From assembly GCF_030315685.1 (NCBI RefSeq), contig NZ_JASXSI010000002.1:248001-312000 (forward strand): a stretch of DNA of 64,000 bases, read 5' to 3'. Below are positions 25,814 to 34,528 of the stretch, piece after piece (the stretch's first letter is position 1; each line of letters opens with the position of its first letter). A program made the position numbers and the translations under genes. The notes under the pieces were generated by a model. It made no database searches. It had not been told where the DNA came from and saw nothing but the letters and a program-made list of their open reading frames with translations. Origin of the DNA: Gordonia sp. ABSL11-1. GTDB lineage: Bacteria > Actinomycetota > Actinomycetes > Mycobacteriales > Mycobacteriaceae.

Positions 25814-26899
25814 ATGCCTGGAATGACACCGTCGACACGGTCGACATCATCATCATCATCATCATCGTCGACGTCGGTCGCGTGGGTATCGACGTCGACG
25901 GGCGCGATACGGCGATCGGCGCTGGTCGCGGTGCTCATGGCCGGGATCGGGATGGTCTGCTCGCTCGTCCCGGCCCTGTCGGCGGCGGCGCCGGCAGGGG
26001 CCACGATCGTGTCTGAGCACGTCCGGCCGTCGCGGGAGATCGACCTGTCGGTGAAGTCCTTCGCCATGCGAAACACCGTGACGGTCAAGGTGATCCCGGC
26101 CAAGGGTGTCGGTCCGGCGCCGACCCTGTACCTGCTCAACGGGGCGGCCGGAGGCGAGGGCGGCAGCAGTTGGTTCGACAAGACCGACATCCGCTCGTTC
26201 TTCGCCGATCAGCACGTCAACGTCGTCGTTCCGATGGGCGGCGCGGCAAGCTATTTCACCGACTGGCGTCACACGGACCCGAAACTGGGTCGGCAGAAAT
26301 GGGCGACGTTCCTGACCCGGGAACTCCCGGCGACGATCGACGAGCGGTTCGACGGCAACGGGCGCAACGCGATTGCGGGGATCTCGATGGCCGGCACCTC
26401 GGTGTTCCAGTTGTCACTGCACGCGCCCCGGCTCTACCGAGCGCTCGGTTCGTTCAGTGGATGCGCACAGACCAGTGACCCGACAGGTCTGGCCGTGGTG
26501 CGGATGGTGGTCGAGGGCCGGGGTGGCGGCAACACCCTCAACATGTGGGGGCCGCCCGGTGACCCGCTGTGGCGGGACAACGATCCCTATCTCCACGTCG
26601 ACAGTTTCCGCGGCAAGTCGATCTATGTCTCCAATGGCTCGGGCACACCCGGGCGCTACGACACGATCGACGGACCGGGTATCGGCGGCAACGGCAGCAA
26701 GCTGTTCGATCAGGTCGCCGTCGGTGCGGTCATCGAGACGGCGACCGCGGAGTGCACACGTAACCTCCAGCGGCGGATGGCCGAGCGCGGCGTACCGGCG
26801 ACGTTCCACCTCTACGACGGCGGCACCCACTCATGGCCCTACTGGCAGGACGAACTGCACCGGGCGTGGCCGCAGTTCCGGGCGGCGTTGGCATCGTGA
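25814..26899 (+). CDS. Secreted antigen-85-type mycolyltransferase/esterase
   Basis: A 361-aa alpha/beta hydrolase of the corynomycolyl/mycolyltransferase family, which moves mycoloyl groups between trehalose mycolates and arabinogalactan at the cell surface. A signal peptide (RRSALVAVLMAGIGMVCSLV to ALSAAA) follows an unusual Ser/Thr-rich N-terminus. The nucleophile is S191 in GISMAGTS; an acidic residue in the ETATAEC region and His in GGTHSWPYW complete the likely triad. The start is uncertain: ATG 25814 (after GGGGTGG) or 25823 are preferred; the frame opens at 25724. The N-terminal serines come from an (ATC)7 repeat. Its TGA overlaps the GTG of the gpgS remnant. Confidence 0.88.
   Translation: MPGMTPSTRSTSSSSSSSSTSVAWVSTSTGAIRRSALVAVLMAGIGMVCSLVPALSAAAPAGATIVSEHVRPSREIDLSVKSFAMRNTVTVKVIPAKGVGPAPTLYLLNGAAGGEGGSSWFDKTDIRSFFADQHVNVVVPMGGAASYFTDWRHTDPKLGRQKWATFLTRELPATIDERFDGNGRNAIAGISMAGTSVFQLSLHAPRLYRALGSFSGCAQTSDPTGLAVVRMVVEGRGGGNTLNMWGPPGDPLWRDNDPYLHVDSFRGKSIYVSNGSGTPGRYDTIDGPGIGGNGSKLFDQVAVGAVIETATAECTRNLQRRMAERGVPATFHLYDGGTHSWPYWQDELHRAWPQFRAALAS
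25846..25866 (+). repeat. (ATC)7 trinucleotide microsatellite in coding sequence
   Basis: Seven perfect ATC units (read as TCA, Ser, in frame) near the start of the mycolyltransferase gene. Slippage would add or remove serines ahead of the signal peptide without shifting the frame. Confidence 0.9.
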
Positions 26900-27875
26900 C
26901 CACCGATCCGCGCGAGGAGATGACCATCGCATCGATGGAGGGGTCGGCGACTTGGCTGGAGACCAACACCTGGGAGCGGCCGCGGTGGACGGTCGCCGAC
27001 GTCCTCGCGCGCAAAGGGGACCGCACGATCTCGGTGGTCCTGCCCGCGCTCGACGAGGAGGCGACCGTGGGCTCGGTCGTCGAGAGCATCCGCCCGCTGG
27101 TGGGGAACCTCGTCGACGAACTCGTCGTGGTCGATTCCGGGTCCGCCGACGACACGATCACAAGCGCCACCGGGGCCGGGGCCCGGGTGGAGACCCGGGA
27201 GTCCGCGTTGCCCGGCGTCCCGGTCGTCCGGGAAAAGGTGAGGTCCTGTGGCGCTCGCTGGCGGCGACGACGGGTGACATCGTCGTCTTCGTCGACAGCG
27301 ACGTCGTCGACGCCGATCCCCTCTACGTGCCGCGTCTCGTCGCGCCGCTCCTCACTGTGCCGGAGTTGCACCTGGTCAAGGGCTACTACCGTCGGCCGCT
27401 GGTCGCGGCCGGTGGCGTCGACCCAGCGGGTGGGGGACGGGTGACCGAGTTGGTGGTCTGACCACTCGTCGCGGCCCTGGCCCCTCAGCTGTCGGCCATC
27501 ATCCAGCCGTTGGCGGGCGAGTACGCCGGAACCCGAGAACTGTTGACGTCGATCCCGTTCGCCGCGGGATACGGGGTGGAGATCGGCATCGTGCTCGACA
27601 CGCTCGAACGGCACGGGATCGACGCGATCGGCCAGGTCGACCTCGGCACCCGGATACACCGCAACCGGCCGCTGCACGAGCTCGGGCCGATGGCGCGGCA
27701 GATCGTCGCGACACTGCTGGGACGCCTCGGCCTCGACGACTCGGGAAGTCCCCTCACCCAGTTCGTCATGGACGACGACGGCGGTCACAGCCTGCGTCGT
27801 CGCTATCCGGTCCTCGACGACCGTCCGCCGATGTCGACGGTTCTCGCGGCGGCGGTGGGCAGCTCCGCGATCTGA
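26896..27875 (+). pseudogene. gpgS: Glucosyl-3-phosphoglycerate synthase remnant (frameshift plus in-frame stop)
   Basis: An intact GpgS (GT81) makes glucosyl-3-phosphoglycerate, the first step to methylglucose lipopolysaccharide. Here the protein is readable in three pieces: TISVVLPALDEEATVGSVVE to ALPGVPV in the first frame; GKGEVLWRSLAATTGDIVVF with the DSD metal motif to GGGRVTELVV in a second; and PLAGEYAGTRELLTSIPFA to the C-terminus in that same second frame after a TGA. One base appears lost near 27226, and TGA at 27459-27461 stands where homologues have arginine (CGA to TGA would explain it). GTG 26896 overlaps the mycolyltransferase stop. Either real decay or two sequencing errors; two independent lesions favour decay. 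Confidence 0.85.
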
Positions 27876-27983
27876 CGGTGGCAGGCGTCTCCCCGGCGCG
27901 ACAATGGCCAGGTCGGGGTCGGTGCACCTACTCCCGACGACCCGCGTGCGGAGCATGTCCGGTGTGTCGGTCCGGGTGGGACG

Positions 27984-27989
27984 TACGAT
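27984..27989 (+). promoter_or_regulatory. Candidate pyrH -10 element
   Basis: TACGAT, 29 nt before the pyrH ATG, which has GAGGAAG as ribosome-binding site. No clear -35. A second GACAAT-containing block lies at 27895-27909. Confidence 0.4.
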
Positions 27990-28018
27990 GTTCACCGAAC
28001 CGACCAGTGAGGAAGTAG

Positions 28019-28759
28019 ATGAGCGCATCCCCGGATCCCCGAGAGTCCGAGCGTCACGGCTACACCCGTGTTCTCCTGAAGCTCGGCGGTGAGATGTTCG
28101 GTGGTGGGGGGGTCGGACTCGACCCCGATGTCGTGGCGACGGTGGCCGATCAGATCGCCGATGTCGTCGGATCCGGTGTCCAGGTCGCCGTCGTGATCGG
28201 CGGCGGGAACTTCTTCCGTGGTGCCGAGCTGCAGCAGCGGGGACTCGACCGGTCGCGGTCGGATTACATGGGCATGCTCGGAACGGTGATGAATTGCCTT
28301 GCCCTGCAGGACTTCCTGGAGAAGCGCGGGGTCAGCACGCGAGTCCAGACGGCCATCACGATGGGGCAGGTGGCCGAACCCTATCTCCCGCTGCGGGCAC
28401 AGCGCCATCTGGAGAAGGGGCGTGTCGTCATCTTCGGTGCGGGGATGGGGATGCCGTACTTCTCCACCGACACCACCGCCGCGCAGCGAGCCCTCGAGAT
28501 CAAGGCCGAGGTCGTGCTCATGGCCAAGGCCGTCGACGGGGTATACGACGCGGATCCCCGAGTGGAACCGAACGCCACGCTGTTCCGCGAGATCACGCAT
28601 CGCCAGGTGCTCGACAAGGAACTGAAGGTCGCCGACGCCACCGCCTTCAGCCTGTGTATGGACAACAAAATGCCGATCCTGGTGTTCAATCTGCTGGAAG
28701 AGGGCAACATTGCCCGAGCGGTCGCGGGCGAACGGATCGGCACCCTCGTCTCCACCTGA
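28019..28759 (+). CDS. pyrH: Uridylate kinase
   Basis: Phosphorylates UMP to UDP; hexameric amino-acid-kinase fold. [12 protein letters not shown] (about 19-30) is the phosphate loop, [14 protein letters not shown] the second glycine loop, and [14 protein letters not shown] and [10 protein letters not shown] are conserved. 246 aa, ATG after GAGGAAGTAG. First gene of the pyrH-frr-cdsA group found in most bacteria. Confidence 0.98.
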   Translation: MSASPDPRESERHGYTRVLLKLGGEMFGGGGVGLDPDVVATVADQIADVVGSGVQVAVVIGGGNFFRGAELQQRGLDRSRSDYMGMLGTVMNCLALQDFLEKRGVSTRVQTAITMGQVAEPYLPLRAQRHLEKGRVVIFGAGMGMPYFSTDTTAAQRALEIKAEVVLMAKAVDGVYDADPRVEPNATLFREITHRQVLDKELKVADATAFSLCMDNKMPILVFNLLEEGNIARAVAGERIGTLVST

Positions 28760-28812
28760 CCGCTGCAGGAGAACCGACCGATGAACCCCATACGAGAAGA
28801 AGTAGGACGACG

Positions 28813-29370
28813 ATGATCGACGATGCGCTGCTGGACGCCGAGGAGAAGATGGAGAAGGCGGTCGGTGTCGCCAAGGACGACATGGGATCGATCCGGACGG
28901 GCCGCGCGAACCCCGCCATGTTCAACAAGGTGACGATCGACTATTACGGTGCCCTCACCCCGATCACGCAGGTCGCCGGGATCACGACGCCCGAGGCTCG
29001 CCTCGTCGTGATCAAGCCGTACGAGGCGTCATCACTGCGCGACATCGAGACCGCGATCCGCAACTCCGATCTCGGCGTCAACCCGACCAACGACGGTTCC
29101 ATCATCCGGGTGGCCATCCCTCAGCTCACCGAAGATCGCCGCAAGGAACTCGTCAAGCAGGCGAAGGGCAAGGGCGAGGACGCCAAGGTCGCGATCCGCA
29201 ACGTGCGCCGCAAGGCCGTCGACGAGCTCAAGCGGATCCAGAAGGACGGCGAGGCGGGCGAGGACGAGGTGTCGCGCGCGGAGAAGGAACTCGACAAGAC
29301 CACGGCCGGCTATGTCGCGCAGGTCGACGACCTGGTCAAGCACAAAGAGAACGAATTGCTCGAAGTGTGA
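28813..29370 (+). CDS. frr: Ribosome recycling factor
   Basis: Splits post-termination ribosomes with EF-G. The 185-aa sequence ([45 protein letters not shown]) is standard. The ATG at 28813 is the homologous start, 54 bp after pyrH, with only weak ribosome-binding signals nearby (AGTAGGACG). The stop overlaps the cdsA GTG by 4 bp. Confidence 0.98.
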   Translation: MIDDALLDAEEKMEKAVGVAKDDMGSIRTGRANPAMFNKVTIDYYGALTPITQVAGITTPEARLVVIKPYEASSLRDIETAIRNSDLGVNPTNDGSIIRVAIPQLTEDRRKELVKQAKGKGEDAKVAIRNVRRKAVDELKRIQKDGEAGEDEVSRAEKELDKTTAGYVAQVDDLVKHKENELLEV

Positions 29371-30299
29371 GCGTCGATCCGACCCGATCGCCCACGCCCG
29401 AACCGATGGCCACCGACGCGTCCGCCCCCGAGCCGGCCGACTCCTCCGCCGGTGCCGGGGCGCCCGAGAACGGGGACAAGAAGTCCCGCGCCGGTCGTAA
29501 CCTGCCGGCCGCCATCGGAGTCGGGGTGTCGCTCGGGGTCTCGATCATCCTCATCCTGCTGTTCGCACCGAAGATCTGGTACGGCGTGGTCGCCGTGGCG
29601 TTCGCCATCGCGACGTGGGAGGTCGCCAAACGTCTGCGTGACGGCGGGTATCAGGTGGCCTTCTGGCCGTTGCTGATCGGCGGCCAGGCCATCATCTGGT
29701 CCGGCTGGCCCTGGGGGCAGACCGGGGTACTGACCGCGTTCGCGGGCACCGTGTTGGTGGTGATGGTGTGGATGCTGTTGGCCCAGGGCATCAGCCGGGC
29801 GCCGGAGCACTATCTGCCGAATCTGGCCGCGAGCGTCTTCGTGCTCTCGTGGCTGCCGTTGCTCGCGTCGTTCGGCGCCCACATGGTCGTCCAGGACCAC
29901 GGCGCCGCCCGGGTGGCCACCCTGATGGTGGTCGTGGTCTGCTCCGATGTCGGCGGCTATGCGGCCGGGGTGCTGTTCGGCAAACACCCGATGGCGCCCG
30001 CGATCAGCCCGAAGAAATCCTGGGAGGGACTCGTCGGCTCGCTCGTCGTCGGCACCACGGGCGCGGTGCTGTGCGGGATCTTCCTGCTCGACGCCCACTG
30101 GTGGGTGGGCGCGATCCTCGGGCCGGTGCTCGTGGTGTGCGCTACGCTCGGCGATCTCGTCGAATCGCAGGTGAAGCGGGACCTGGGGATCAAGGACATG
30201 GGAACCCTACTGCCCGGGCACGGGGGGATCATGGACCGCCTCGACTCACTCCTGCCGTCGGCGTTCATCGTGTGGGCGGTCCTGACGGCTCTCCTGTAG
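29367..30299 (+). CDS. cdsA: Phosphatidate cytidylyltransferase
   Basis: Makes CDP-diacylglycerol from phosphatidate and CTP for all membrane phospholipids. About 8 membrane helices follow a 50-residue disordered N-terminus; the CDS signature is at the C-terminus ([20 protein letters not shown] then GGIMDRLDS). 310 aa, GTG start coupled to frr. It ends 7 bp from the convergent LapA-like gene. Confidence 0.96.
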   Translation: MSVDPTRSPTPEPMATDASAPEPADSSAGAGAPENGDKKSRAGRNLPAAIGVGVSLGVSIILILLFAPKIWYGVVAVAFAIATWEVAKRLRDGGYQVAFWPLLIGGQAIIWSGWPWGQTGVLTAFAGTVLVVMVWMLLAQGISRAPEHYLPNLAASVFVLSWLPLLASFGAHMVVQDHGAARVATLMVVVVCSDVGGYAAGVLFGKHPMAPAISPKKSWEGLVGSLVVGTTGAVLCGIFLLDAHWWVGAILGPVLVVCATLGDLVESQVKRDLGIKDMGTLLPGHGGIMDRLDSLLPSAFIVWAVLTALL

Positions 30300-30306
30300 A
30301 GCCGTT

Positions 30307-30690
30307 TTACTTCTTGGCCTTGCGCAACGCCCGGCTCATCTGCACCATCCGGACACCTCCGGCGAGCGCGACGATCAGTGCGCCGGCGATGGCTGCGATG
30401 AGAAGGCTCACACCGAGCGGCAGATTGACCTCCCAGAAGAGCAGCTCGATCCGCTGGGACTCCATGTTCTGCAAGATGAACACAAGCAACAAGATCGTGA
30501 TGATCGCGCCGATGACGAGGCCGAAGAACGTCGCCCGGGCTCTGGTGTGCTCGACTTTCTTCACCTGGGTGCGCAACTTGTCGCGTTCGGCGAGGAGTGC
30601 CTGGTGTTCTGGATCCGTCGGATCGCCCGCGCCCGCCTCGGTCGGCTCGATCGGTTCGAACTCCGGCTGGTGCGGATCTGGTGTCGTCAT
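30307..30690 (-). CDS. LapA-domain (DUF1049) membrane protein
   Basis: A 127-aa protein with an acidic Pro-rich N-terminus, a short charged helix (30-50), two membrane helices ([20 protein letters not shown] and [20 protein letters not shown]) and a basic tail; the N-x-x-x-I-x-x-x-F pattern between the helices fits lipopolysaccharide-assembly-protein-A (LapA) domains. The role in actinobacteria is not known. It is divergent from rlmN with only 30 bp between starts. Confidence 0.85.
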   Translation of the reverse strand: MTTPDPHQPEFEPIEPTEAGAGDPTDPEHQALLAERDKLRTQVKKVEHTRARATFFGLVIGAIITILLLVFILQNMESQRIELLFWEVNLPLGVSLLIAAIAGALIVALAGGVRMVQMSRALRKAKK

Positions 30691-30720
30691 GCACCTATCA
30701 TGACATGCGACAATGTCATC
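30691..30720. promoter_or_regulatory. 30-bp divergent region with face-to-face leaderless promoters
   Basis: On the plus strand GACAAT (30709-30714) plus 6 nt leads to rlmN ATG 30721; on the minus strand CATGAT plus 6 nt leads to the LapA-like ATG (30690). A short dyad ATGACA/TGTCAT (30700-30705, 30714-30719) spans both. If real, each -35 lies near or inside the opposite promoter or gene. Confidence 0.45.
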
Positions 30721-31827
30721 ATGTCGTCACTGCCGCTCGTGTTCGACGCTCCCAAGCGGGGGCGTCCGCCGACCCATTTCGCCGACCTCGACGCCGAGGG
30801 ACGCGTGAGCGCGCTCGCCGACCTGGGACTCCCGAAGTTCCGGGCGAATCAGCTCGCCCGCCAGTACTTCGGTCGGCTCACCGGCGACGTCGACGAGATG
30901 ACCGACCTGCCGTCGTCGGCGCGCGATGCCGTCGGCGCGAAGCTGTTCCCGTCACTGCTCACCCCGGTCCGACACATCGCGTGCGACGACGGTGACACCC
31001 GCAAGACCCTGTGGCGCCTGCACGACGGCACGCTCCTCGAGAGCGTGCTCATGCGCTACAGCGATCGCAACACCCTCTGCATCTCCAGCCAGGCCGGCTG
31101 CGGCATGGCGTGCCCGTTCTGCGCCACCGGGCAGGGGGGACTGGACCGCAATCTCTCGGCGGCCGAGATCATCGATCAGGTCAGGGCCGCCGCCCGCGCG
31201 TTGCGCGACGGCGAGTTCGGTGAGCCCGGCCGGTTGTCGAACGTCGTGTTCATGGGGATGGGGGAGCCGCTCGCCAACTACCAGCGGGTGGTCAGCGCAG
31301 TCCGGCAGATCATTTCGCCGGTGCCGGACGGGCTGGGCATCTCCGCCCGGTCGGTCACCGTCTCCACGGTGGGGCTGGCACCGTCGATCCGGCGCCTCGC
31401 GGACGAAGGCCTCTCGGTCACGCTGGCGGTGTCGCTGCACACCCCCGACGACGAACTCCGCGACACGCTGGTGCCGGTGAACAACCGGTGGTCGGTCGCC
31501 GAGGTGCTCGAGGCCGCGCGCTACTACGCCGACACCACCGGACGGCGGGTGTCCATCGAGTACGCCCTCATCCGTGACGTCAACGATCAGCCGTGGCGTG
31601 CGGATCTGCTGGGGCAGAAGCTGCATCGTGCGCTCGGCTCGCTGGTCCACGTCAACCTGATCCCGCTCAACCCGACACCCGGCTCAGAATGGGACGCCAG
31701 TCCCAAACCGGTGGAGCGGGAGTTCGTCCGTCGGGTCCGCGAACAGGGTGTGTCGTGCACCGTCCGCGACACCCGCGGACAGGAGATCGCCGCCGCGTGC
31801 GGTCAGTTGGCAGCCGAGGAAGGGTGA
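30721..31827 (+). CDS. rlmN: Dual-specificity RNA methyltransferase RlmN
   Basis: Radical-SAM enzyme that methylates C2 of A2503 in 23S rRNA and A37 in tRNA. The [4Fe-4S] motif is CGMACPFC (C-x3-C-x2-C), with [11 protein letters not shown] and [18 protein letters not shown] following and the second catalytic Cys in [11 protein letters not shown]. 368 aa from ATG 30721; upstream in-frame codons overlap the LapA-like gene. Leaderless-type start. Confidence 0.97.
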   Translation: MSSLPLVFDAPKRGRPPTHFADLDAEGRVSALADLGLPKFRANQLARQYFGRLTGDVDEMTDLPSSARDAVGAKLFPSLLTPVRHIACDDGDTRKTLWRLHDGTLLESVLMRYSDRNTLCISSQAGCGMACPFCATGQGGLDRNLSAAEIIDQVRAAARALRDGEFGEPGRLSNVVFMGMGEPLANYQRVVSAVRQIISPVPDGLGISARSVTVSTVGLAPSIRRLADEGLSVTLAVSLHTPDDELRDTLVPVNNRWSVAEVLEAARYYADTTGRRVSIEYALIRDVNDQPWRADLLGQKLHRALGSLVHVNLIPLNPTPGSEWDASPKPVEREFVRRVREQGVSCTVRDTRGQEIAAACGQLAAEEG

Positions 31828-31831
31828 GGTG

Positions 31832-31889
31832 CCGCCGCGGTGACACCAATCCGTGGCCGGTGATGACCGGCGATCGTCACCTGCGGCGG
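31832..31889. terminator. Possible bidirectional terminator between rlmN and the DUF2631 gene
   Basis: CCGCCGCGGTGAC (31832-31844) can pair with GTCACCTGCGGCGG (31876-31889) with one bulged base; the large loop contains a second small stem (CCGGTGATGACCGG). It sits between convergent genes. Confidence 0.45.
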
Positions 31890-31895
31890 GGCCGG

Positions 31896-32159
31896 TCAGT
31901 TCTTCCAGCGACCGCGTTTGTCCCAGATGGGCTTGAGCAGGAAATACGCGAGGACGGCGGCGAAGGCGGCGAGCCAGATGTCCTCGACGTGGCCGCGGTG
32001 GTTACCGATGAACATCGCGAGGAGCGCGATCACGCAGAACCAGCCGGCGATCATGAAAGACTTGCGGGCCCGACCGTGCCATCCGAACCGAGCCGACGGC
32101 GCGTCGGCGGGCTCGCGAACCCAACCGGTGTCGACCTGCTCAACCTCGGTGCTTGCCAC
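31896..32159 (-). CDS. DUF2631 small membrane protein
   Basis: An 87-aa protein with two membrane helices (SFMIAGWFCVIALLAMFIG and IWLAAFAAVLAYFLLKPI) and the N-terminal sequence ASTEVEQVDTGWVREPADAP typical of actinobacterial DUF2631 (Rv2876 region in M. tuberculosis, from memory). The function is unknown. Convergent with rlmN and divergent from the deacetylase gene. Confidence 0.88.
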   Translation of the reverse strand: MASTEVEQVDTGWVREPADAPSARFGWHGRARKSFMIAGWFCVIALLAMFIGNHRGHVEDIWLAAFAAVLAYFLLKPIWDKRGRWKN

Positions 32160-32296
32160 GGTGGCTCCTCACTGCGCGGCCAGAGTCCCGACCCGGCGGG
32201 CCGGAAGTCTGACGATCGGTAGTAGTTCTCGAACAGCATAGCGGTAGGGTCCCGCCGACGGCGCGTTGCCACCACGCGTCCGACGGCGTTCGGTGA

Positions 32297-32308
32297 CAGA
32301 ATGCGGCC
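32297..32308 (+). promoter_or_regulatory. -10 element for leaderless start of the PuuE-like gene
   Basis: CAGAAT (32297-32302), 6 nt, ATG 32309; no Shine-Dalgarno is present. Confidence 0.4.
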
Positions 32309-33265
32309 ATGTCCGAGATCGCCCACCGAACGCTGGCCGACTACCGCTCCGAACACTATCCCCGCGACATGGTCGGATACGGTGCGACTCCACCGGATCC
32401 GCGATGGCCGGGTGGGGCGAAGATCGCCCTGCAGTTCGTCCTCAACTACGAGGAGGGGTCGGAGAACAACGTCCTCGAAAACGATCGCGGCAGCGAGACC
32501 TTCCTGTCGGAGATGATCGGCGCACAGTCCTTCCCGAACCGGCACATGAGCATGGAATCGCTCTACGAGTACGGATCCCGGGCGGGTGTGTGGCGCATCG
32601 TGCGCACCTTCTCGCGCCGTGGACTGCCGCTGACCGTGTTCGCCGTGGCCCAGGCGATGGCCCGTAATGCCGACGTCGCCGCGGCCTTCATCGAGCGCGG
32701 CGACGAGATCGCGTGCCACGGATACCGTTGGCTCAGTTACCAACTCGTCGACTCCGCGGTCGAGCGCGAGCACATGGCGGCTGCGGTCGACCTGCTCACC
32801 GAGATCACCGGTTCGGCGCCGCTGGGCTGGTACACCGGACGCGACTCACCCAGCACCCGGCGCCTCGTCGTCGAGCACGGGGGGTTCACGTACGACTCCG
32901 ACTCGTACGCGGACGATCTGCCGTACTGGGTGGAGGTCCCGCGCGGCGAGGACGTCGTCGACCATCTGGTCGTGCCCTACACGCTCGACACCAATGACAT
33001 GCGGTTCGCCTCGCCGGGCGGGTTCCCGTCCGGCGAGCAGTTCTTCGCGCATCTGCGGGACGCGTTCGACGTCCTCTACCGTGAGGGTGCCGAGGGCTCA
33101 CCGAAGATGCTGTCGGTCGGGCTGCACTGTCGCCTGGTGGGTCGGCCCGCCCGGCTGGCCGCGCTCGAACGCTTCCTGGATCACGTGCAGTCGCACGACG
33201 ACGTCTGGGTGACCCGTCGCATCGACATCGCCGACCACTGGCGCGCGGTCCACCCGCCGCGATAG
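32309..33265 (+). CDS. Polysaccharide deacetylase-fold hydrolase, PuuE/allantoinase-like
   Basis: A 318-aa NodB-homology hydrolase close to PuuE-type metal-independent allantoinases and putative urate catabolism proteins: VLNYEEGSENNVL (NodB motif-1 region), CHGYRWLSY (motif 2 with His), WYTGRDSPSTRRLV and SVGLHCRLVGRPAR near the end. No signal peptide, so cytosolic, which argues against a wall deacetylase. The substrate could be allantoin or another cyclic amide; no other purine genes are nearby. Confidence 0.82.
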   Translation: MSEIAHRTLADYRSEHYPRDMVGYGATPPDPRWPGGAKIALQFVLNYEEGSENNVLENDRGSETFLSEMIGAQSFPNRHMSMESLYEYGSRAGVWRIVRTFSRRGLPLTVFAVAQAMARNADVAAAFIERGDEIACHGYRWLSYQLVDSAVEREHMAAAVDLLTEITGSAPLGWYTGRDSPSTRRLVVEHGGFTYDSDSYADDLPYWVEVPRGEDVVDHLVVPYTLDTNDMRFASPGGFPSGEQFFAHLRDAFDVLYREGAEGSPKMLSVGLHCRLVGRPARLAALERFLDHVQSHDDVWVTRRIDIADHWRAVHPPR

Positions 33266-33317
33266 TCACCACCGGGTGGCCCTCGCCGGCGTCGCCGGTG
33301 CGGCCCGGTCCGCGGGT

Positions 33318-33352
33318 TTGGGTGTGCCCGTCGCAGGCGCGACAATGGCCGG
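33318..33352 (+). promoter_or_regulatory. dxr promoter, leaderless type
   Basis: TTGGGT (33318-33323), 17 bp, GACAAT (33341-33346), 6 nt, GTG 33353. The block GGCGCGACAATGGCC (33336-33350) also occurs at 27895-27909. Confidence 0.55.
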
Positions 33353-34528
33353 GTGACGACACGCGTACTCATCCTCGGATCGACGGGATCGATCGGCGTC
33401 CAGGCCCTCGAGGTCATCGCGGAACACCCGGACCGCTTCCAGGTGGTGGGTCTCGGTGCGGGCGGCGGCAACCTCCGGCTGTTGCGCGAGCAGGCTGCGG
33501 CGTTCCGCATCGGCGCGGAGGCGCTGGCCGTCGCCGATGTCGCAGCCGCGCAGACCCTGTCCGGGGACCTCGGCGCGAGCGTGCTGGGTGGACCGGATGC
33601 GATGTGTGACCTGATCGACGCGGTCGACACCGATGTGGTCCTCAACGCCGTGGTCGGGTCCATCGGGCTGCGCCCGAGTCTCGCGGCGCTGCGGTCGGGT
33701 GCCCGGCTGGCGCTCGCCAACAAGGAGTCGCTGGTCGCCGGCGGCTCCCTCGTCCTCGACGCCGCGGCGCCGGGTCAGATCGTCCCGGTCGACTCCGAAC
33801 ACTCGGCGATCGCCCAGTGCCTGCGCGGCGGGACGGCCGACGAGGTGGACCGGTTGATCCTGACGGCGTCCGGCGGCCCCTTCCGCGGGTGGACGGCCGA
33901 CGCCCTCGCCGACGTCACCCCCGAGCAGGCCGGACGGCACCCCACGTGGTCGATGGGTCCGATGATCACCCTGAACTCGGCGACGCTGGTCAACAAGGCA
34001 CTCGAGGTCATCGAGGCGCACCTGCTCTTCGGCGTCGACTACGACCGGATCGACGTGACCGTGCATCCGCAGTCGATCGTGCACTCGATGGTGACCTTCG
34101 TCGACGGCGCGACGATCGCGAAGGCGTCGCCGCCGTCGATGAAACTGCCGATCGCCGTCGCACTGGGATGGCCGGACCGTGTCCCGGGTTCCTCGAGCGC
34201 CTGCGACTTCTCGACGGCATCGTCGTGGACGTTCGAACCGGTGGACCACATCGTCTTCCCGGCGATCGATGTCGCCCGTGAGGCCGGGAAGACGGGCGGG
34301 TCACTCACCGCGGTCTACAACGCCGCCAACGAGGCGGCCGCCGAGGGCTTCTTCGCCGGCGCGATCAGATTTCCGCGGATCGTCGAGATCATCCGTGAGG
34401 TGCTCGTCGAGGCCGATCAGTGGCGTGCCACGCCAGGTACTGTGGAGGAGGTCTTGGCTGCTGATCAGTGGGCACGCGATCATGCTGCGCGTCTGGTCAA
34501 GACATATGCGGATGGAGTGAGTCAGTGA
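33353..34528 (+). CDS. dxr: 1-deoxy-D-xylulose 5-phosphate reductoisomerase
   Basis: Second step of the MEP isoprenoid pathway, NADPH-dependent. NADPH loop [17 protein letters not shown] (5-21), [11 protein letters not shown], metal site [12 protein letters not shown], and SGGPFRGW ... [20 protein letters not shown]. 391 aa. The stop overlaps the GTG of rip1 by 4 bp, and ispG follows rip1, so two MEP enzymes flank the protease as in mycobacteria. Confidence 0.98.
   Translation: MTTRVLILGSTGSIGVQALEVIAEHPDRFQVVGLGAGGGNLRLLREQAAAFRIGAEALAVADVAAAQTLSGDLGASVLGGPDAMCDLIDAVDTDVVLNAVVGSIGLRPSLAALRSGARLALANKESLVAGGSLVLDAAAPGQIVPVDSEHSAIAQCLRGGTADEVDRLILTASGGPFRGWTADALADVTPEQAGRHPTWSMGPMITLNSATLVNKALEVIEAHLLFGVDYDRIDVTVHPQSIVHSMVTFVDGATIAKASPPSMKLPIAVALGWPDRVPGSSSACDFSTASSWTFEPVDHIVFPAIDVAREAGKTGGSLTAVYNAANEAAAEGFFAGAIRFPRIVEIIREVLVEADQWRATPGTVEEVLAADQWARDHAARLVKTYADGVSQ

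Noticed and set aside
27459..27461. TGA in gpgS as a selenocysteine codon
   Set aside because: Homologues have Arg here, the protein is not a redox enzyme, and a separate frameshift lies upstream.
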